A DNA stretch of 64,000 nt from Ashinkailepas kermadecensis (GCA_034440615.1 JAOTOM010004753.1:223501-287500); one strand, 5' to 3'; numbered from the stretch's first letter, positions 1-12,440 are shown. A program made the numbers and translations. The notes: generated by a model not told the origin, from the letters alone.

Positions 1-429
1 CGATCGGGTGAGCTGCTGAATTATTGCAGATTTTAGCCGGACCCAGCCGACCAGCAATACGCATGGAATTGATCAGCGTTAGTATTGCTGGACCCTCCCA
101 ATGATTTCTTTGAAGATTTGCTCCCGGTCATGAACTTGTGCTGAATGAAGCCAAGCTATCTCTCGAGTGGCGTCTGTATGGACAAATGAAGATAGGTATA
201 AAGCAAGGGTGGACTCGTGCATCCGCACTATCCTTGTGGTTTAAACTCGCATGCAAATGAACTACTGAGAGGCGAACACAAAATTGCTGCGTTCCATAAG
301 AGCAATGATGGAGTTTCTGATTAGCCACAAATAAGGACATTTTGCGGGAATTCCACGGCTTTTGCCCGTGGCCGTCCACATTCCTAGTGAGTGCGGGTTG
401 AAGTCGGGTCATCAACATCACATGAACGC
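1..429. other. Unique sequence, nothing recognised
   Basis: No coding similarity, tandem repeat or RNA gene was recognised. A 97-codon open frame on the minus strand has no recognisable motif and is not called. Confidence 0.5.
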
Positions 430-960
430 TAGGCCTTCAGTGTCAAGCGAGGTCTCAGGTCGGCTTTCAGTGTCGGACGAGGTTTAAGGTCCACATTATT
501 GGCAACAATACCGGATCTTCAGTGCCAGATGAGGTCTCAGGTCGACAGCATTGACAACAGCACGAGGTCTTCAGTGTCAGACGAGGTCTCAGGTCGGCAA
601 TATTGACAACAGTACCAGATATTCAGTGTCAGACGAGGTCTCAGGTTGGCAGCATTGACAACAGTACCAAATGTTCAGTGTCACACGAATATGTCAGGTC
701 GGCAGTATTAATAATAGTACCAAGTTTTTAGTGTCAAACGATGGTGTCAGGTCGACAGCATTGACAACAGAAGCAGGTCTTCAGTGTCAGACGAAGGTAT
801 CATGTTGGCAGCATTGACCAGATTTTCAGTGTCGACGAGGCCTCAGGTCGGCAGTATTGATACCAGCGCCAGATCTTCAGTGCCGGACGAAGATGTCAGG
901 TCGGCAACATTGACAACAGTGCCAGCTCTTCAGTGTCACAGGAAGGTGTCAGGTCGTCAG
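430..960. repeat. Diverged ~60-bp minisatellite
   Basis: About nine copies of a unit near 58-60 bp are visible, each with a 'TTCAGTGTCAGACGAGGTCT'-like half followed by a 'GGCAGCATTGACAACAG'-like half. Copies differ by substitutions and small indels, so the array looks old. No coding potential is implied. Confidence 0.85.
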
Positions 961-1685
961 TGACTGGCGCAAGTCTCAACCCGTCGGTGTCAGCTCCGTT
1001 CAGGCGGCTGACAGGACTGCCTGAAGTTCTGTCTCTGTCGCGTCTCTGTCGCCACGCGCCACGGCCTCGGACTTCGGCACAGGTCAACGACAAGACCCGG
1101 ATCGATCTGCGGTCACACCGCATGTGAGCCGCACCTCGGGTCGACTCGAGAGGTGAAGTTATACTTCAACTTCGACGTTTCGTTGGCGTGCTGGTGACCC
1201 ACGGATAATATGGCTGCCGTATTTAACAGATTCATCAGTGGCTTCGTTCAGGGACGCGTCAACCTCTTCGGCACCTGTCTGCCCCATAAGCAGGGAGTTG
1301 GTGGCGGCCTGGGTCAAAAGCCTACGACAAACATACGTCAGCATAGGCTAAGGTACATCGCCACGTACCCCACATGTATAGCCACCCCACAGGTATAGCC
1401 ACCTGTGGGGTGGCTATACCCCACAGGTATAGCCACCCCACAGGTGGCTATGTATGGAAGAGGTATCTCCCATACATAGCTATTTTGACGCGCTTTGCAT
1501 CAGATTTATGTGGAATGACATGCCCTGTGAAGGGTGAATTTCTCACTCACATTCCAGACATCTCCGGACGAGCGCGTCTCGTGCAGCTAATCTGCTGATG
1601 GTCGTACGTCAAACAGCTTCCGAGATCGTGGGGGCGGAGAGGCGGGGAGGAGTTCGTCCCATCCACGCTCCGGATACAAAGGCCC
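961..1685. other. Mostly unique sequence
   Basis: Apart from the short inverted repeat at 1377-1418 and the related partial copies out to about 1455, I see nothing recognisable here. Confidence 0.5.
1377..1418. repeat. Perfect 17-bp inverted repeat (hairpin)
   Basis: Arm 1 at 1377-1393 (tatagccaccccacagg) is the exact reverse complement of arm 2 at 1402-1418, with an 8-bp spacer. A further direct copy of the CCCACAGGTATAGCCAC motif follows, so this is a short tandem repeat in which one unit is inverted. Confidence 0.85.
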
Positions 1686-1896
1686 TGCGTGTGTCCGGAT
1701 GGAGGCGTGTGTCCGGTGGGCTGCGCCTGTGTCCGATGGGAGGCCCTGCGCCGTGTGTCCGGATGGGAGGCCCTGCGCCGTGTGTCCGGATGGGAGGCCC
1801 TGCGCCGTGTGTCCGGATGGGAGGCCCTGCGCCGTGTGTCCGGATGGGAGGCCCTGCGCCGTGTGTCCGGATGGGAGGCCCTGCGCCGCGCGTGTT
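1686..1896. repeat. 27-bp GC-rich minisatellite
   Basis: Six nearly perfect 27-bp units, preceded by degenerate ones, read as MGGPAPCVR in one plus-strand frame. All frames stay open because the unit is a multiple of three and lacks stops. I treat the resulting ORFs on both strands as artefacts of the repeat. Confidence 0.9.
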
Positions 1897-2639
1897 AAGC
1901 CAGCGGTTTGACGCTTCTTGTACAAATACCGTCTGCTACCCACAGTGTTTTCGACCACCCAAAGACGTATGTATTTCTTTTTGGAGCACCTACACTTACC
2001 ATCAGCACCGATATGGCGCAGAGTTCAGGTCATACTTCACCTGCAAGCTGATCACAAACGAGGAGCATTGTAAAGGCTCTCATTTCCCACTTGCAATGGT
2101 TTATAAGCCGAACAATTCGTGGCGGCGTTGATATCGTTTTGCTCACATACTGAATTGGTATCTTACAAGATATGCACATTGCAGACGTTGTGAGTCAAGC
2201 TAGATCTTGGGGCATAAGTGATGTAAGCTGACCAAGGGGCCGTTCATTTTCATTCACGATGTTAGAGGGCATATGAATTCAATCCCTTGAACGTAATCTG
2301 CAACATATCCGATCTTCTGATCAGCCTGGCCATCAGTCATAGAGTCCGTGCAACAACATCCAATGTGCATCCAGCGCGATCCAAACTCATCCTTGAAAAC
2401 CGGTAGGGACGTACACCTCTAGCCATGAGAAAGTATGACCAGCGATGACACCATCATGCTCAGGAGCTACACTATCCAGAGGAGCGTGTGGCTCGCGCCT
2501 GCACAGGGGGGCGGTATGCAGCAGCCGACAGAGAACGCCTGCAGATACCTGCATAATCTGGGCGCGGAACTGCAGCTGATGCTCACCAGTGTCACGTGCG
2601 CATCGTGTCGGACGACACGGCTAAACTGACCCACTTGCG
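1897..2639. other. Unique sequence, nothing recognised
   Basis: No repeat, RNA gene or convincing exon was seen on either strand. Confidence 0.5.
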
Positions 2640-3075
2640 GCGGCGGCCCGTGTGATCGGCCGCGCTGTTCGGCTTCGGCGAGCGCGCCCACACCGGCACC
2701 GTGACGCCGGCTTGCAAATGAAACACGAGAACCCTCTCACGTATGCATTTCCAGCGTCTGACGTGCGAGCAGGACGGCTGCGAGCAAAAACGTCGGCCGG
2801 CCGGCCCGTCACCGGCCGCGCCGGCGGACCACCTCACGCGGCCGACGGCGGCGCCGATTGTCGACCGGCCATCGCGTATTCAAGGCCTTCTGCAGCGGCA
2901 AAAAGCCGCCGCTCAGGTGCCGCCCGGATCGCGGCTAGTCGGTCGTGTGCGCGTGACGTCACGTGTGCGCGTGACGTACTCGCCAGGCCACCGCCGCCGC
3001 TGCACGGCGCGACACTGTGCGGCGGCTGTGGTGTCCGCAGAGTCGCGAGACATGCGCGGCTGCTGCGGCGTAGTA
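2640..3075. promoter_or_regulatory. CpG-dense segment with CRE-like sites
   Basis: This block is visibly rich in CG dinucleotides compared with its flanks. It contains a perfect CRE palindrome TGACGTCA at 2954-2961 and a second TGACGT about 18 bp later, inside a short repeated GTGCGCGTGACGT motif. A CpG-island-like or promoter role is an inference; no associated transcript or exon was recognised. Confidence 0.3.
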
Positions 3076-3699
3076 GGGCACAGGGCGCAGAACTGAGCTG
3101 TGAGAACTCGCACACTGTTCGTCAGCAGGAGAGATGTTTCTTTTAGACGCTCAGACTGTGAGTGGGGCTGACGCACTGGGTGTGGTTTCGAGGATAGCCG
3201 GGGACCATAGTGTAGTCAAATCCAATGTCAGTCAGGTGTCAGGTGCCCATGAAATCGCACACGTTTGGTACACACCAAATGACACAAATAGACGTCCAAA
3301 TGTATTGATGAGATTTGAATAAAAAGATGCTATTCTATTCTCGTTCCGGTCTAAGAGCCTACAAAACTGAGACGTGAAGAAATTAATATTAGCTATATGT
3401 TAGACATCAGCATCACGGAACTCTATTCATGCTCATCACTGAATAATGCAGGTACACAAACATACTTCAATGCAAACATTCTTCCGGTGGTGTCGTTTCC
3501 AATTTAATGTTCCAAACTGGACACGATGGAGAACCAGGCAGTGTGTGTACTGAATTTAGCTGGGAGCTGTGCGTGGTCTATCAGAGCGGAACATCCGCCA
3601 AGTTCGGCAGGCGGAGGAGTGACGTCTCGAGACGGTCCATGTCAGAAAGGATCTGCTCGGAATGATAGGATGGCTGGATTACGTGAGGTGGTGGGATCC
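3076..3699. other. Unique sequence, nothing recognised
   Basis: AT-richer sequence with no recognised gene or repeat before the array starting near 3700. Confidence 0.5.
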
Positions 3700-4262
3700 G
3701 AGACCGCACTGAGTGGTGCGAGAGACCGCACTGAGTGGCGGGAGAGACCGCACTGAGTGGTGGAGAGACCACACTGAGTGGTGGGAGAGACCGCACTGAG
3801 TGGTGGGAGAGACCGCACTGAGTGGTGGGAGAGACCGCACTGAGTGGCGGGATAGACCGCACTGAGTGGCGGGAGAGACCGCACTGAGTGGTGGAGAGAC
3901 CACACTGAGTGGTGGGAGAGACCGCACTGAGTGGTGGGAGAGACCGCACTGAGTGGTGGGAGAGACCGCACTGAGTGGCGGGATAGACCGCACTGAGTGG
4001 CGGGAGAGACCACACTGAGTGGTAGGAGAGACCGCACTGAGTGGTGGGAGAGACCACACTTAGTGGTGGGAGAGACCACACTGAGTGGTGGGAGAGACCA
4101 CACTGAGTGGTGGGAGATACCGCACTGAGTGGCGGGAGAGACCACACTGAGTGGTGGGAGAGACCGCACCGAGTGGTGGGATAGATCGCACTGAGTGGTG
4201 GGAGAGATCGCACTGAATGGTAGGAGAGGCCACACTAAGTCGTGGGAGAGATCGCACTAAGT
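3700..4262. repeat. 22-bp minisatellite, ~25 copies
   Basis: The unit is GAGACCGCACTGAGTGGTGG plus two bases, with common G/A and C/T variants and a few 20-bp units. On the minus strand it gives three overlapping Ser/Pro/Leu-rich open frames, which are repeat shadows. The array fades into unique sequence at its right end through increasingly diverged units. Confidence 0.95.
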
Positions 4263-4781
4263 GGGAAAGAGCAGGCGGTCTTTGGCTAGCTGTTGGTGAA
4301 TGGCACCTTCAGCAAAGTTTGCAATGTCTGGGACGATGGACATCGGGTTAGTGGGGGATTTGAGGAATTGGTGGACTTGCCATACTTGAAGATAGGATAG
4401 ACGAGTCAAGCTGTACATGGAACATCGGATTTTGTGGTGCTGGAGTTTGTCAAATGGTGAAATATTCTGCAAATCGCACCAACGCCAGTCTGGCCACCCG
4501 GGTGCTGATGCCATCATCACCGTACGCTGATGAGCCACTCATTCTGAAAACAGCATGGACACCGACAATGGCAGTCACCGACAATGACAACTTAATTGAT
4601 GTTGCGCTGACAATACAGGATGCATATCCTTGCCTTCATCCTTGCTGGTTTCAATTCACATTAGGCAATACGGAGATGGAAAATAACGAAGCATTGCCAC
4701 CGCCCTCTTTAACCATCAATCAGCAAGCATTCCGCAGGCATTACCAGGAACAAGCCACCCGAACCTCCTCCGACTTCACGC
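4263..4781. other. Unique sequence leading into an array
   Basis: An open frame starting at 4454 runs into the following array. Its unique part of about 110 codons shows no family I recognise, so it is not called as a gene. Confidence 0.4.
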
Positions 4782-5945
4782 CAAGACGCGTCTCTATACA
4801 GGACAACCTCACACCAAGACGCGTCTCTGCACAGGACAACCTCACGCCAAGACGCGTCTCTGCACAGGATAACCTCACGCCAAGACGCGTCTCTGCACAG
4901 GACAACCTCACGCCAAGACGCGTCTCTACACAGGATGACCTCACCAAGACGCGTCTCTGCACAGGATGACCAACGCCCAGACGGTCTCTGAAGGACAAAC
5001 TCACGCAAGACGCGTCTCTGCACAGGATGACCTACGCAGACGCGTCTCTGCACAGGATGACCTCACGCCAAGACGCGTCTCTGCACAGGATGACCTCACG
5101 CCAAGACGCGTCTCTGCACAGGACAACCTCACGCCAAGACGCGTCTCTGCACAGGATGACCTCACGCCAAGACGCGTCTCTGCACAGGATGACCTCACGC
5201 CCAGACGCGTCTCTGCACAGGACAACCTCACGCCAAGACGCGTCTCTGCACAGGATGACCTCACGCCAAGACGCGTCTCTGCACAGGATGACCTCACGCC
5301 AAGACGCGTCTCTGCACAGGATGACCTCACGCCCAGACGCGTCTCTGCACAGGATGACCTCACGCCAAGACGCGTCTCTGCACAGGATGACCTCACGCCC
5401 AGACGCGTCTCTGCACAGGATGACCTCACGCCAAGACGCGTCTCTGCACAGGATGACCTCACGCCAAGACGCGTCTCTGCACAGGATGACCTCACGCCCA
5501 GACGCGTCTCTGCACAGGATGACCTCACGCCAAGACGCGTCTCTGCACAGGATGACCTCACGCCCAGACGCGTCTCTGCACAGGATGACCTCACCAAGAC
5601 GCGTCTCTGCACAGGATGACCTCACGCCCAGACGCGTCTCTGCACAGGATGACCTCACGCCAGACGCGTCTCTACACAGGAGACCCGCCCAGACGCGTCT
5701 CTGCACAGGATGACCTCACGCCAAGACGCGTCTCTGCACAGGATGACCTCACGCCAAGACGCGTCTCTACACAGGATGACCCCCCCCCACTCTCCCGAGG
5801 AAAACCCCCACAGGATGACCTCACGCCCAGACGCGTCTCTGCACAGGATGACCTCACGCCCAGACGCGTCTCTACACAGGATGACCTCACGCCCAGACAC
5901 GTCTCTACACAGGATGACCTCACGCCCAGACGCGTCTCTGCAGTG
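4782..5945. repeat. 33-bp minisatellite with an embedded palindrome, ~34 copies
   Basis: The 33-bp unit reads TPRRVSAQDDL in one plus-strand frame. Each copy carries the perfect 10-bp palindrome AGACGCGTCT, which encloses an MluI site. A few units are shortened (near 4945, 5035, 5595 and 5665) and there is a C-rich interruption at about 5780-5813. Several frames are open on both strands, so the 203-228-residue ORFs here are not evidence for a protein. Confidence 0.97.
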
Positions 5946-8696
5946 TTCCGGCAACTGCCAGCCCCGTGACGAAGCGCTTGACAGCGTCGGCCGGCCGGGG
6001 ACCGTAGGCGTGCTGATGTCGCGCCCGAACGCCATCTGACGACCGATGGGCGAGAGAACAGGGCCGGCCGACGCGTCCGGCGACAGTCACGCCGACAAAC
6101 ACCGGGCCGCCGCCGGCTCATCAGTAGTCCGGTGCGCATGCGCGCTGACTCGTGACGGATGAGCGCGGCGGCCGATGAGGTTCGGCTGCGGTACCGGCCG
6201 AGGTCGCCGCCGCCAGTCGGGCCCGTGACGGCCGTAACGGCCGTGACGGCCGTGACGGGACGTGACGGACCGCGCCCGGTCGGCGTCCATCCAGCGCCGG
6301 CCGCCGGCCGATTCCTCAGCGGCGGCCAGATCCATCAGCGCAGGGCCCGTCTCACAGCGGCGCGACGCGCGGCCGTCGCCGCCGCCGCAGCGCGCACCGT
6401 TTGTGAGACGGGCCCGGCGCGATCTCGACTGCCATTGTCACCGAGCGCCATAACTCTGTGTCAGGCGGACGACGCGGCGGGCCCCGATCTCTCCGAGCGC
6501 CGGCCGGCTGACGAAGTGCCTGCCGAACACGGCTGGGGCCTGCGGCATCGCCGCCCGGCCGCGCGCCTGTCAACAGGCGACCAAGAGCCGCCCGGCAGAA
6601 ACAGAAGTGGATTCAGAGCAAACGCAACGGTTTACTCGGCGGTGCGATCCTTTGGCCGGTGTGACAGAGATCCCGGTCTGCCTGGAGCCGGAGGCGCACG
6701 ACAAGGACGCGACTGTGCACCGGCAGAGTGTCGTATTTTTAGTGGGCTTCACCCCCGATCACAAAGAATCACAGACACCAAGCCAGCGGAGATGTTTACT
6801 GGTTTGGCGGCTGCTGCAAATGGACCCCTGTTAGCCACGTCTTGCTGTGTATTCCTGGTGTAAATATTATGCATCTAGATTACCCCGCATTTACACACAG
6901 TTGGCAGGTGACACAGTGGGAGGTGACAGCCGGTTTCCAATTGATTTCGTCGCATTTCGCTCCCGCTGGCTTGCTTATGACGCCGGAGATCGCATGCGGA
7001 GCGGTCTGGAGCGACAGGCGCAGCCAAGGGGGATCCGGAGGCATGACCCCCATTAGGCTCTTAACAACCAAAAATACACTCGATCAAACCAGAAATTTTG
7101 AGATTTTCACCACCCAAAGCCCTAAATATAGACAGGCTTCGCCGAAACCTGTCCCTGTTTCATTACTTCGGGATGGGGATTAGCCCCCCTTTGGAAAATC
7201 CTGACTGCGCCCCTGTTTGGGGCCAGGAGCGTCACGTGTACATGTGCGACCTGGGCGCGTTCCCGCTCAGAGGGGCAGCATTGAAGCGTGCTGAGACTGT
7301 CCAGCCGAGGCCTGATCGGTCTTCGGGAACACCTGGCCCCCTTCATAACTGAACCATCATTCGCCGCATTAGTCCCTTTGACGTGAGCCGCGCAGAATTA
7401 GGCAATGTGCACACACAACATCCCCCGGCAGGCAAATTTTCCGTCCTCTGTGCTGCCGCCGACCGAGGGCCGGACGAGGGCCGGGCGAGGGCGCGCCGAC
7501 CGAGGCGACTGGAATCAACAAAAGCGGCGACTGTCGGGCCGTCTGAGGACGCGGAAGCGGCGTCTCGCAGGACCGCCGGCACCGGCCCCGCCGGCTTCCG
7601 ACACGCAAATCCTTTCAGAGAGGCGCTGCCGGGCCGGGCCCGATTGTGGCCGATACACGGTGCGAACGCGCCACAATGGGCACAGGTGGCGCGTCGCGCC
7701 ACAATAGGCGGCTCGTTTTCGGCTCCGCCGAGCAGGCACGAAGACGGCCCGCGACACCCCCGGGAGAGGGGATCTGGAGACGCCGGTCGGCTGTTTGTTC
7801 TCGGCCAAGTGTGGACAGCGGCTACGATGCCTGTATGGGAGCCTGGGGAGCGCGCCGGAGCGCTACCGGTCCAGCTGCCGTGCTGTTTGTTGGCCACCGG
7901 CTAATGACGCCGTTTGTAGTCACCGCTGGCGGACGTGGACCCCGAGGTCACACGATCGATCCCCTCGGGGGTATTCGGGACACGTTCCGATGGAGACCAA
8001 GGTCGGGGTGGCGCGCGTCGCGCCCATGCTTCCACGAGATCACATCAGATGTTTTCCAGGACGTGGCTGACGCAGACGTGGCTGACTCAGACGGGTGGAC
8101 GTGTGTCGTGTCAAAGGGCCCACGCAATAATCACCACACACTTTCATGTGATGAATTAACCAGGATAATCCCAGTAATAGAATGGAGGGAAGTTCTCTGC
8201 ATCCTATCGCTGCAGAAATGGCACTACCAACGCCACGACCAATGTTCGGTGAGATTGTTCGTGCACACACATACATATTTAACAGCTTTTCTTCCGCATG
8301 TACGACGGATTTTCTGTCAGGAAGATTTGCAGTTCACTTGCAATAGGCTTGCAACATAATGTTATCGTGTGATCGCACCATCACAAGGCGCTTCCGCAAA
8401 ATATCGCCGCTGAATCTCCTTTGCAATTCGATCAACGCTGACAACGGCGTTCTCAAACCAGCTCAAGTAGTAAATAACTGCAGATCAGTCGATATATCAG
8501 TCATGACGATAGAATTGCAGCTAAATTATCCGATGCTCTCTGTGCTCTCCATGTCACCTCACTCACTTGCGACACAATACGCCACATTGAGAATGCACGT
8601 CACATCCTACAAAGTTCATATCCTCCAACGTTCATAACTATTAAATTGGAAGCCACATTACAAAATTGGAAGCAAGTTTAAAAACAGCCCGGATCG
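5946..8696. other. Long CpG-rich intergenic stretch
   Basis: Two CG-dense blocks (about 5960-6600 and 7400-7900) alternate with ordinary sequence. A short 9-bp tandem (CCGTGACGG-like) lies near 6227-6270. No exon, tRNA or transposon was recognised; open frames here are long mainly because of high GC content. Confidence 0.45.
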
Positions 8697-8763
8697 GAAC
8701 CTAACCCAACCTAACCTAACCTAACCTAACCTAACATAACCCAACCTAACCTAACCTAAACTA
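8697..8763. repeat. Interstitial telomere-like (CCTAA/TTAGG)n tract
   Basis: About ten CCTAA units, some degenerate (CCCAA, CATAA), run on the plus strand. TTAGG is the ancestral arthropod telomere repeat, so this is either an interstitial telomeric relic or a similar simple repeat. It supports, without proving, an arthropod origin. Confidence 0.8.
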
Positions 8764-8969
8764 GCCTTCCAATTTTTGAAAGCTAACTTCAATTCGAATG
8801 TTGCGAACGTTGAAAGATATGAACTGTGGGAAGCATGAACGCACCCTCACATTGACACATTATCCATCGAAACCACAATAACTATTGGTGTCCACAGTTT
8901 CTTGGGTGCAGGTGTGGGGGTTGAAGTCCGCATAAAGAAATTGCACCGGCACCAGGCATATTTCTTTTG

Positions 8970-9320
8970 GTGCGACATAGCTTGCTGTATGCTTCCTTCT
9001 ATGCGACCGAGCTTGTTGTGTACCTGGAAACCTATACGGAAGAGTTTGCTGCATAGCTTGTCTCTTATGCGGCAACTTGATATATGCTTCCTCCTATGTG
9101 GCAGTTCGATGTATAGCCCGCATCCTATATGGCAGTGTTGGCTGCATGTTTCCTCCTATGTGGCAGTGTTGGCTGCATGTTTCCTCCTATGTGGCAGTGT
9201 TGGCTGCATGCTTCCTCCTATGTGGCAGTGTTGGCTGCATGCTTCCTCCTATGTGGCAGTGTTGGCTGCATGTTTCTTCCTATGTGGCAGTGTTGGCTGC
9301 ATGCTTCCTCCTATGGAGCC
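8970..9320. repeat. 31-bp satellite monomers
   Basis: From about 9120 six near-identical 31-bp units occur, each with CCTCCTATGTGGCAGTGTTG. They are preceded by more diverged monomers back to about 8970. The CTATG(T/C)GGCAG core is shared with the 62-bp array at 9755-10500, which suggests common ancestry. Confidence 0.92.
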
Positions 9321-9754
9321 GTTTACTGTGTAGCCGGCCTTACATGATGCATAATTTAATTTATGTTTTAGGATTGCATCCGAGTGGTTTACTCGGGTGA
9401 CGCTGGGATCGGAGTTCATGCCGAGCGTAGCTTGTCGTATAGATCTTGTCCTCGCTGCCCAAGTTGTTCGAACTGTGGACATTTTTGCCCGAACCTAGTC
9501 AGCCAGATAGAATTGAGTGATGTGCATCGTGCCGCACAATGCTACAACACGGCGGACGCCTCTGTGCCTGGCGCGACCCTTCTCAGTGCGGGGGTCAAAG
9601 ACACCCGATAATCAAACCCGAAGCCCGAGACAGTCGGCGCAGCTCTACCACCAGCCAGGTCACACTACCCACCGCCTAAGACCACTTGGCCACGGAGGAC
9701 GAACACTTCGCTGTACGCCTTCTCCAACGCGGCTGAATCCGCCGCATAGTCGTC
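9321..9754. other. Spacer between related satellites
   Basis: Unique sequence separating two related arrays; no gene recognised. Confidence 0.5.
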
Positions 9755-10500
9755 CTCACATGCGGCAGACTGTGTTGTGTGTTGCCTTCTGTGAGACGGT
9801 TTGCTGTACGGCCGACCTCCTATGCGGCAGATTGTGTTGTGTGCTCCCCTCTATGAGACGGTTTGTTGTACGGCCGGCCTCCTATGTGGCAGATTGTATT
9901 GTGTGCTCCCCTCTATGAGACGGTTTGCTGTACGGCCGACCTCCTATGCGGCATATTGTGTTGTGTGCTCCCCTCTATGAGACGGCTTGCTGTACGGCCG
10001 GCCTCCTATGTGGCAGATTGTGTTGTGTGCTCCCCTCTATGAGACGGCTTGCTGTACGGCCGACCTCCTATGCGGCAGATTGTGTTGTGTGCTCCCCTCT
10101 ATGAGACGGCTTGCTGTACGGCCGACCTCCTATGCGGCAGATTGTGTTGTGTGCTCCCCTCTATGAGACGGCTTGCTGTACGGCCGGCCTCCTATGTGGC
10201 AGATTGTGTTGTGTGCTCCCCTCTATGAGACGGCTTGCTGTACGGCCGACCTCCTATGCGGCAGATTGTGTTGTGTGCTCCCCTCTATGAGACGGCTTGC
10301 TGTACGGCCGACCTCCTATGCGGCAGATTGTGTTGTGTGCGCCCCTCTATGAGACGGCTTGCTGTACGGCCGACCTCCTATGTGGCAGATTGTATTGTGT
10401 GCTCCCCTCTATGAGACGGTTTGCTGTACGGCCGACCTCCAATGCGGCAGATTGTGTTGTGTGCTCCCCTCTATGAGACGGTTTGCTGTACGGCCGGCCT
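9755..10500. repeat. 62-bp dimeric satellite, ~12 copies
   Basis: Each 62-bp unit contains two related halves. One has CCTCCTATGCGGCAGATTG and the other has CCCTCTATGAGACGGCTTG. The halves align around CTATG and roughly equal the 31-bp monomer upstream, so the unit looks like a fixed dimer (higher-order repeat). Copies are nearly identical, implying recent amplification. Confidence 0.93.
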
Positions 10501-10815
10501 CCTATGTGGCAGAGTTCGCTGTATACGACAGTATGCCGTGTGGATGTGTTGTGTCGCCGTTTTGCCGGGCGGCCTCCTATGTGGCAGAGTTCGCTGTATA
10601 CGACAGTGTGCCGTGTGTGTGTGTGTTGTGTCGCCGTTTTGCCGGGCGGTCTCCCATGTGGCAGAGGTCGCTGTATACGACAGTGCGCCGTGTGTGTGTG
10701 TGTTGTGTCGCCGTTTTGCCGGGCGGCCTCCCATGTGGCAGAGGTCGCTGTATACGACAGTGCGCCGTGTGTGTGTGTGTGTGTGTGTGTTGTGTCGCCG
10801 TTTTGCCGGGCGGCG
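10501..10815. repeat. 75-85-bp derived satellite with (GT)n growth
   Basis: Four units repeat at 75-77-bp spacing. Each begins with the CCTATGTGGCAGAG half of the previous array and continues with GCCGTTTTGCCGGGCGG and a GTGTGT run. The GT run lengthens from unit to unit towards the right end. Confidence 0.9.
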
Positions 10816-12440
10816 CGCCGACGGCTGCCGTTGACGGGTACAGGCCAATTAGAGGCTCCCGGCACAGCCGCGGTCGGCGACGGCAGATTTACAGCAGAAA
10901 CAACAGTCCACTGAGCCGGCGCGCAAGCTACCGATACAAACACCGGCACACAACGGTGTTAATCAATGCTGGAAGTTTCTGGCGTCGTCGCGATGGCGCA
11001 GCGTCCCGCATTTCGGACGACGGCTACGATTTACAGCCATGCTGTGTACGGCATTCGGTGATTTAATTGCAATGGCCTTCGATTGGTGATAGCTAGCGGT
11101 TGACAGGGCGCCATCACTCTTTCACTTTGCAACGTGTCAGGATGACAGAGCCGTCTGGCCACAGCAGGGCTTCCGTACTCAGTATACGACATCCTAAGAC
11201 CGCAATCCTGTTGAGACCCTGCGATTCTTAAAAGGAAAATATAACACCGTAACGGATATTTTTGCCACGGTTGCCTTCAGCCACATCCCAGCCATTCCGT
11301 TCCCAAATACGGTTAGTAACTGGCACAGCAACAACTCATTGCAGACTGCATTGAAGAAAGCAAAATGCATAGAGCAAACATAGGTTCGTCACTGATATTT
11401 GTAGAAAGCTAACGAGTGCATTGTGAAAAACCTACTTTGTGAAAGAAAAAGCCTTGCTCCATTATTTGTATACATTGCCATACACCCAAAGCTTAAAACC
11501 CCCGAGCTATTGATGTTGCATTGCAACGCCAAAAATGGATCAGCAATAATCCCATTCCCTGAGGTCCATGGATAAATACAGGAGGCACTGTGGCATGTGC
11601 CCCCTTCCCTGTGGAAAGGTGGCGCCCATCTGACCGGGAAAGGCGCCCCTCCAGGATAAGCTGATTTTTTTTCAGCCTAAGTCGTCCCCTGCATAGGAAT
11701 AGGCGCCCTCTTGAGAGGAAAAGGCGTCCCTTCAATATGCTCGATTGCACCTCCACCACCGCTGCTAGCGAATTTTCAGCCAATGGCGCCCCTCCAGGGA
11801 CTTCCGCAGTGGCGCCTTTCCGAGGAATTGGCGCCCAGACGAGTGTCCAGACAAGTGTCCCCGCGTGAAAATATCTGGATCCGCCCCTGCCGAGATCCCA
11901 ACGCCTGGTACAGCGACAGCCGCTGGACTCGCCACCGTCAGCTAGCAACAGTCCTCATCTCCGAAGCACCAAAGCCCGGCACAGAGATACTTCTGGACAC
12001 GGCCCCACCAGCCAGCGGTAGTCACCATCCCTGAGATCCCAACGCCGGTGCAGCCGCAGCTACTGGACACAACACCACCAGCAACAGCATCGGCCCCGTT
12101 TACAGGCTGCGAGTTTGTTACGCACACATTTCCACCCGCTTGATACCGGGAGAGAAATTTCAATTACCGAGCGAGCCGTCTCCGAACTACAGAGTACGAT
12201 GATTTCCCGGCGGACAGGAAATTAAATTCGCTCTACGGGGCTGGGCTGCACTTGATTTCCCGCTAATCTCCATATCCATCTCGACTCTTCACGTTCCACG
12301 TTCTCTTTTACCTGTTTGGCAGTTACTATCTTCAGAAGTCGTTGGATTTAGGCGGAACATGGAGCCATCAAAAGAGAGTTGAGACAACAATGCACGGTAT
12401 AGTATGGTGTGCTTTTTTGAATTGTGCGCATTGAGCATGC
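10816..12440. other. Largely unique sequence
   Basis: No gene recognised. Six GGCGCC palindromes occur within 11621-11836 in otherwise poorly conserved repeats. A loose direct repeat starting GAGATCCCAACGCC occurs at about 11889 and 12032. Confidence 0.45.

Noticed and set aside
3581..4235. Ser/Pro/Leu-rich minus-strand ORFs of about 200 codons
   Set aside because: They are frames through the 22-bp array; three overlapping frames are open and no unique coding sequence flanks them.
4966..5713. TPRRVSAQDDL-type ORFs on both strands
   Set aside because: 33 is a multiple of three and the unit has no stop in several frames, so long ORFs arise automatically.
3700..6000. CRISPR array (regular repeats)
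   Set aside because: Units are contiguous with no unique spacers, and the DNA is eukaryotic with spliced genes.
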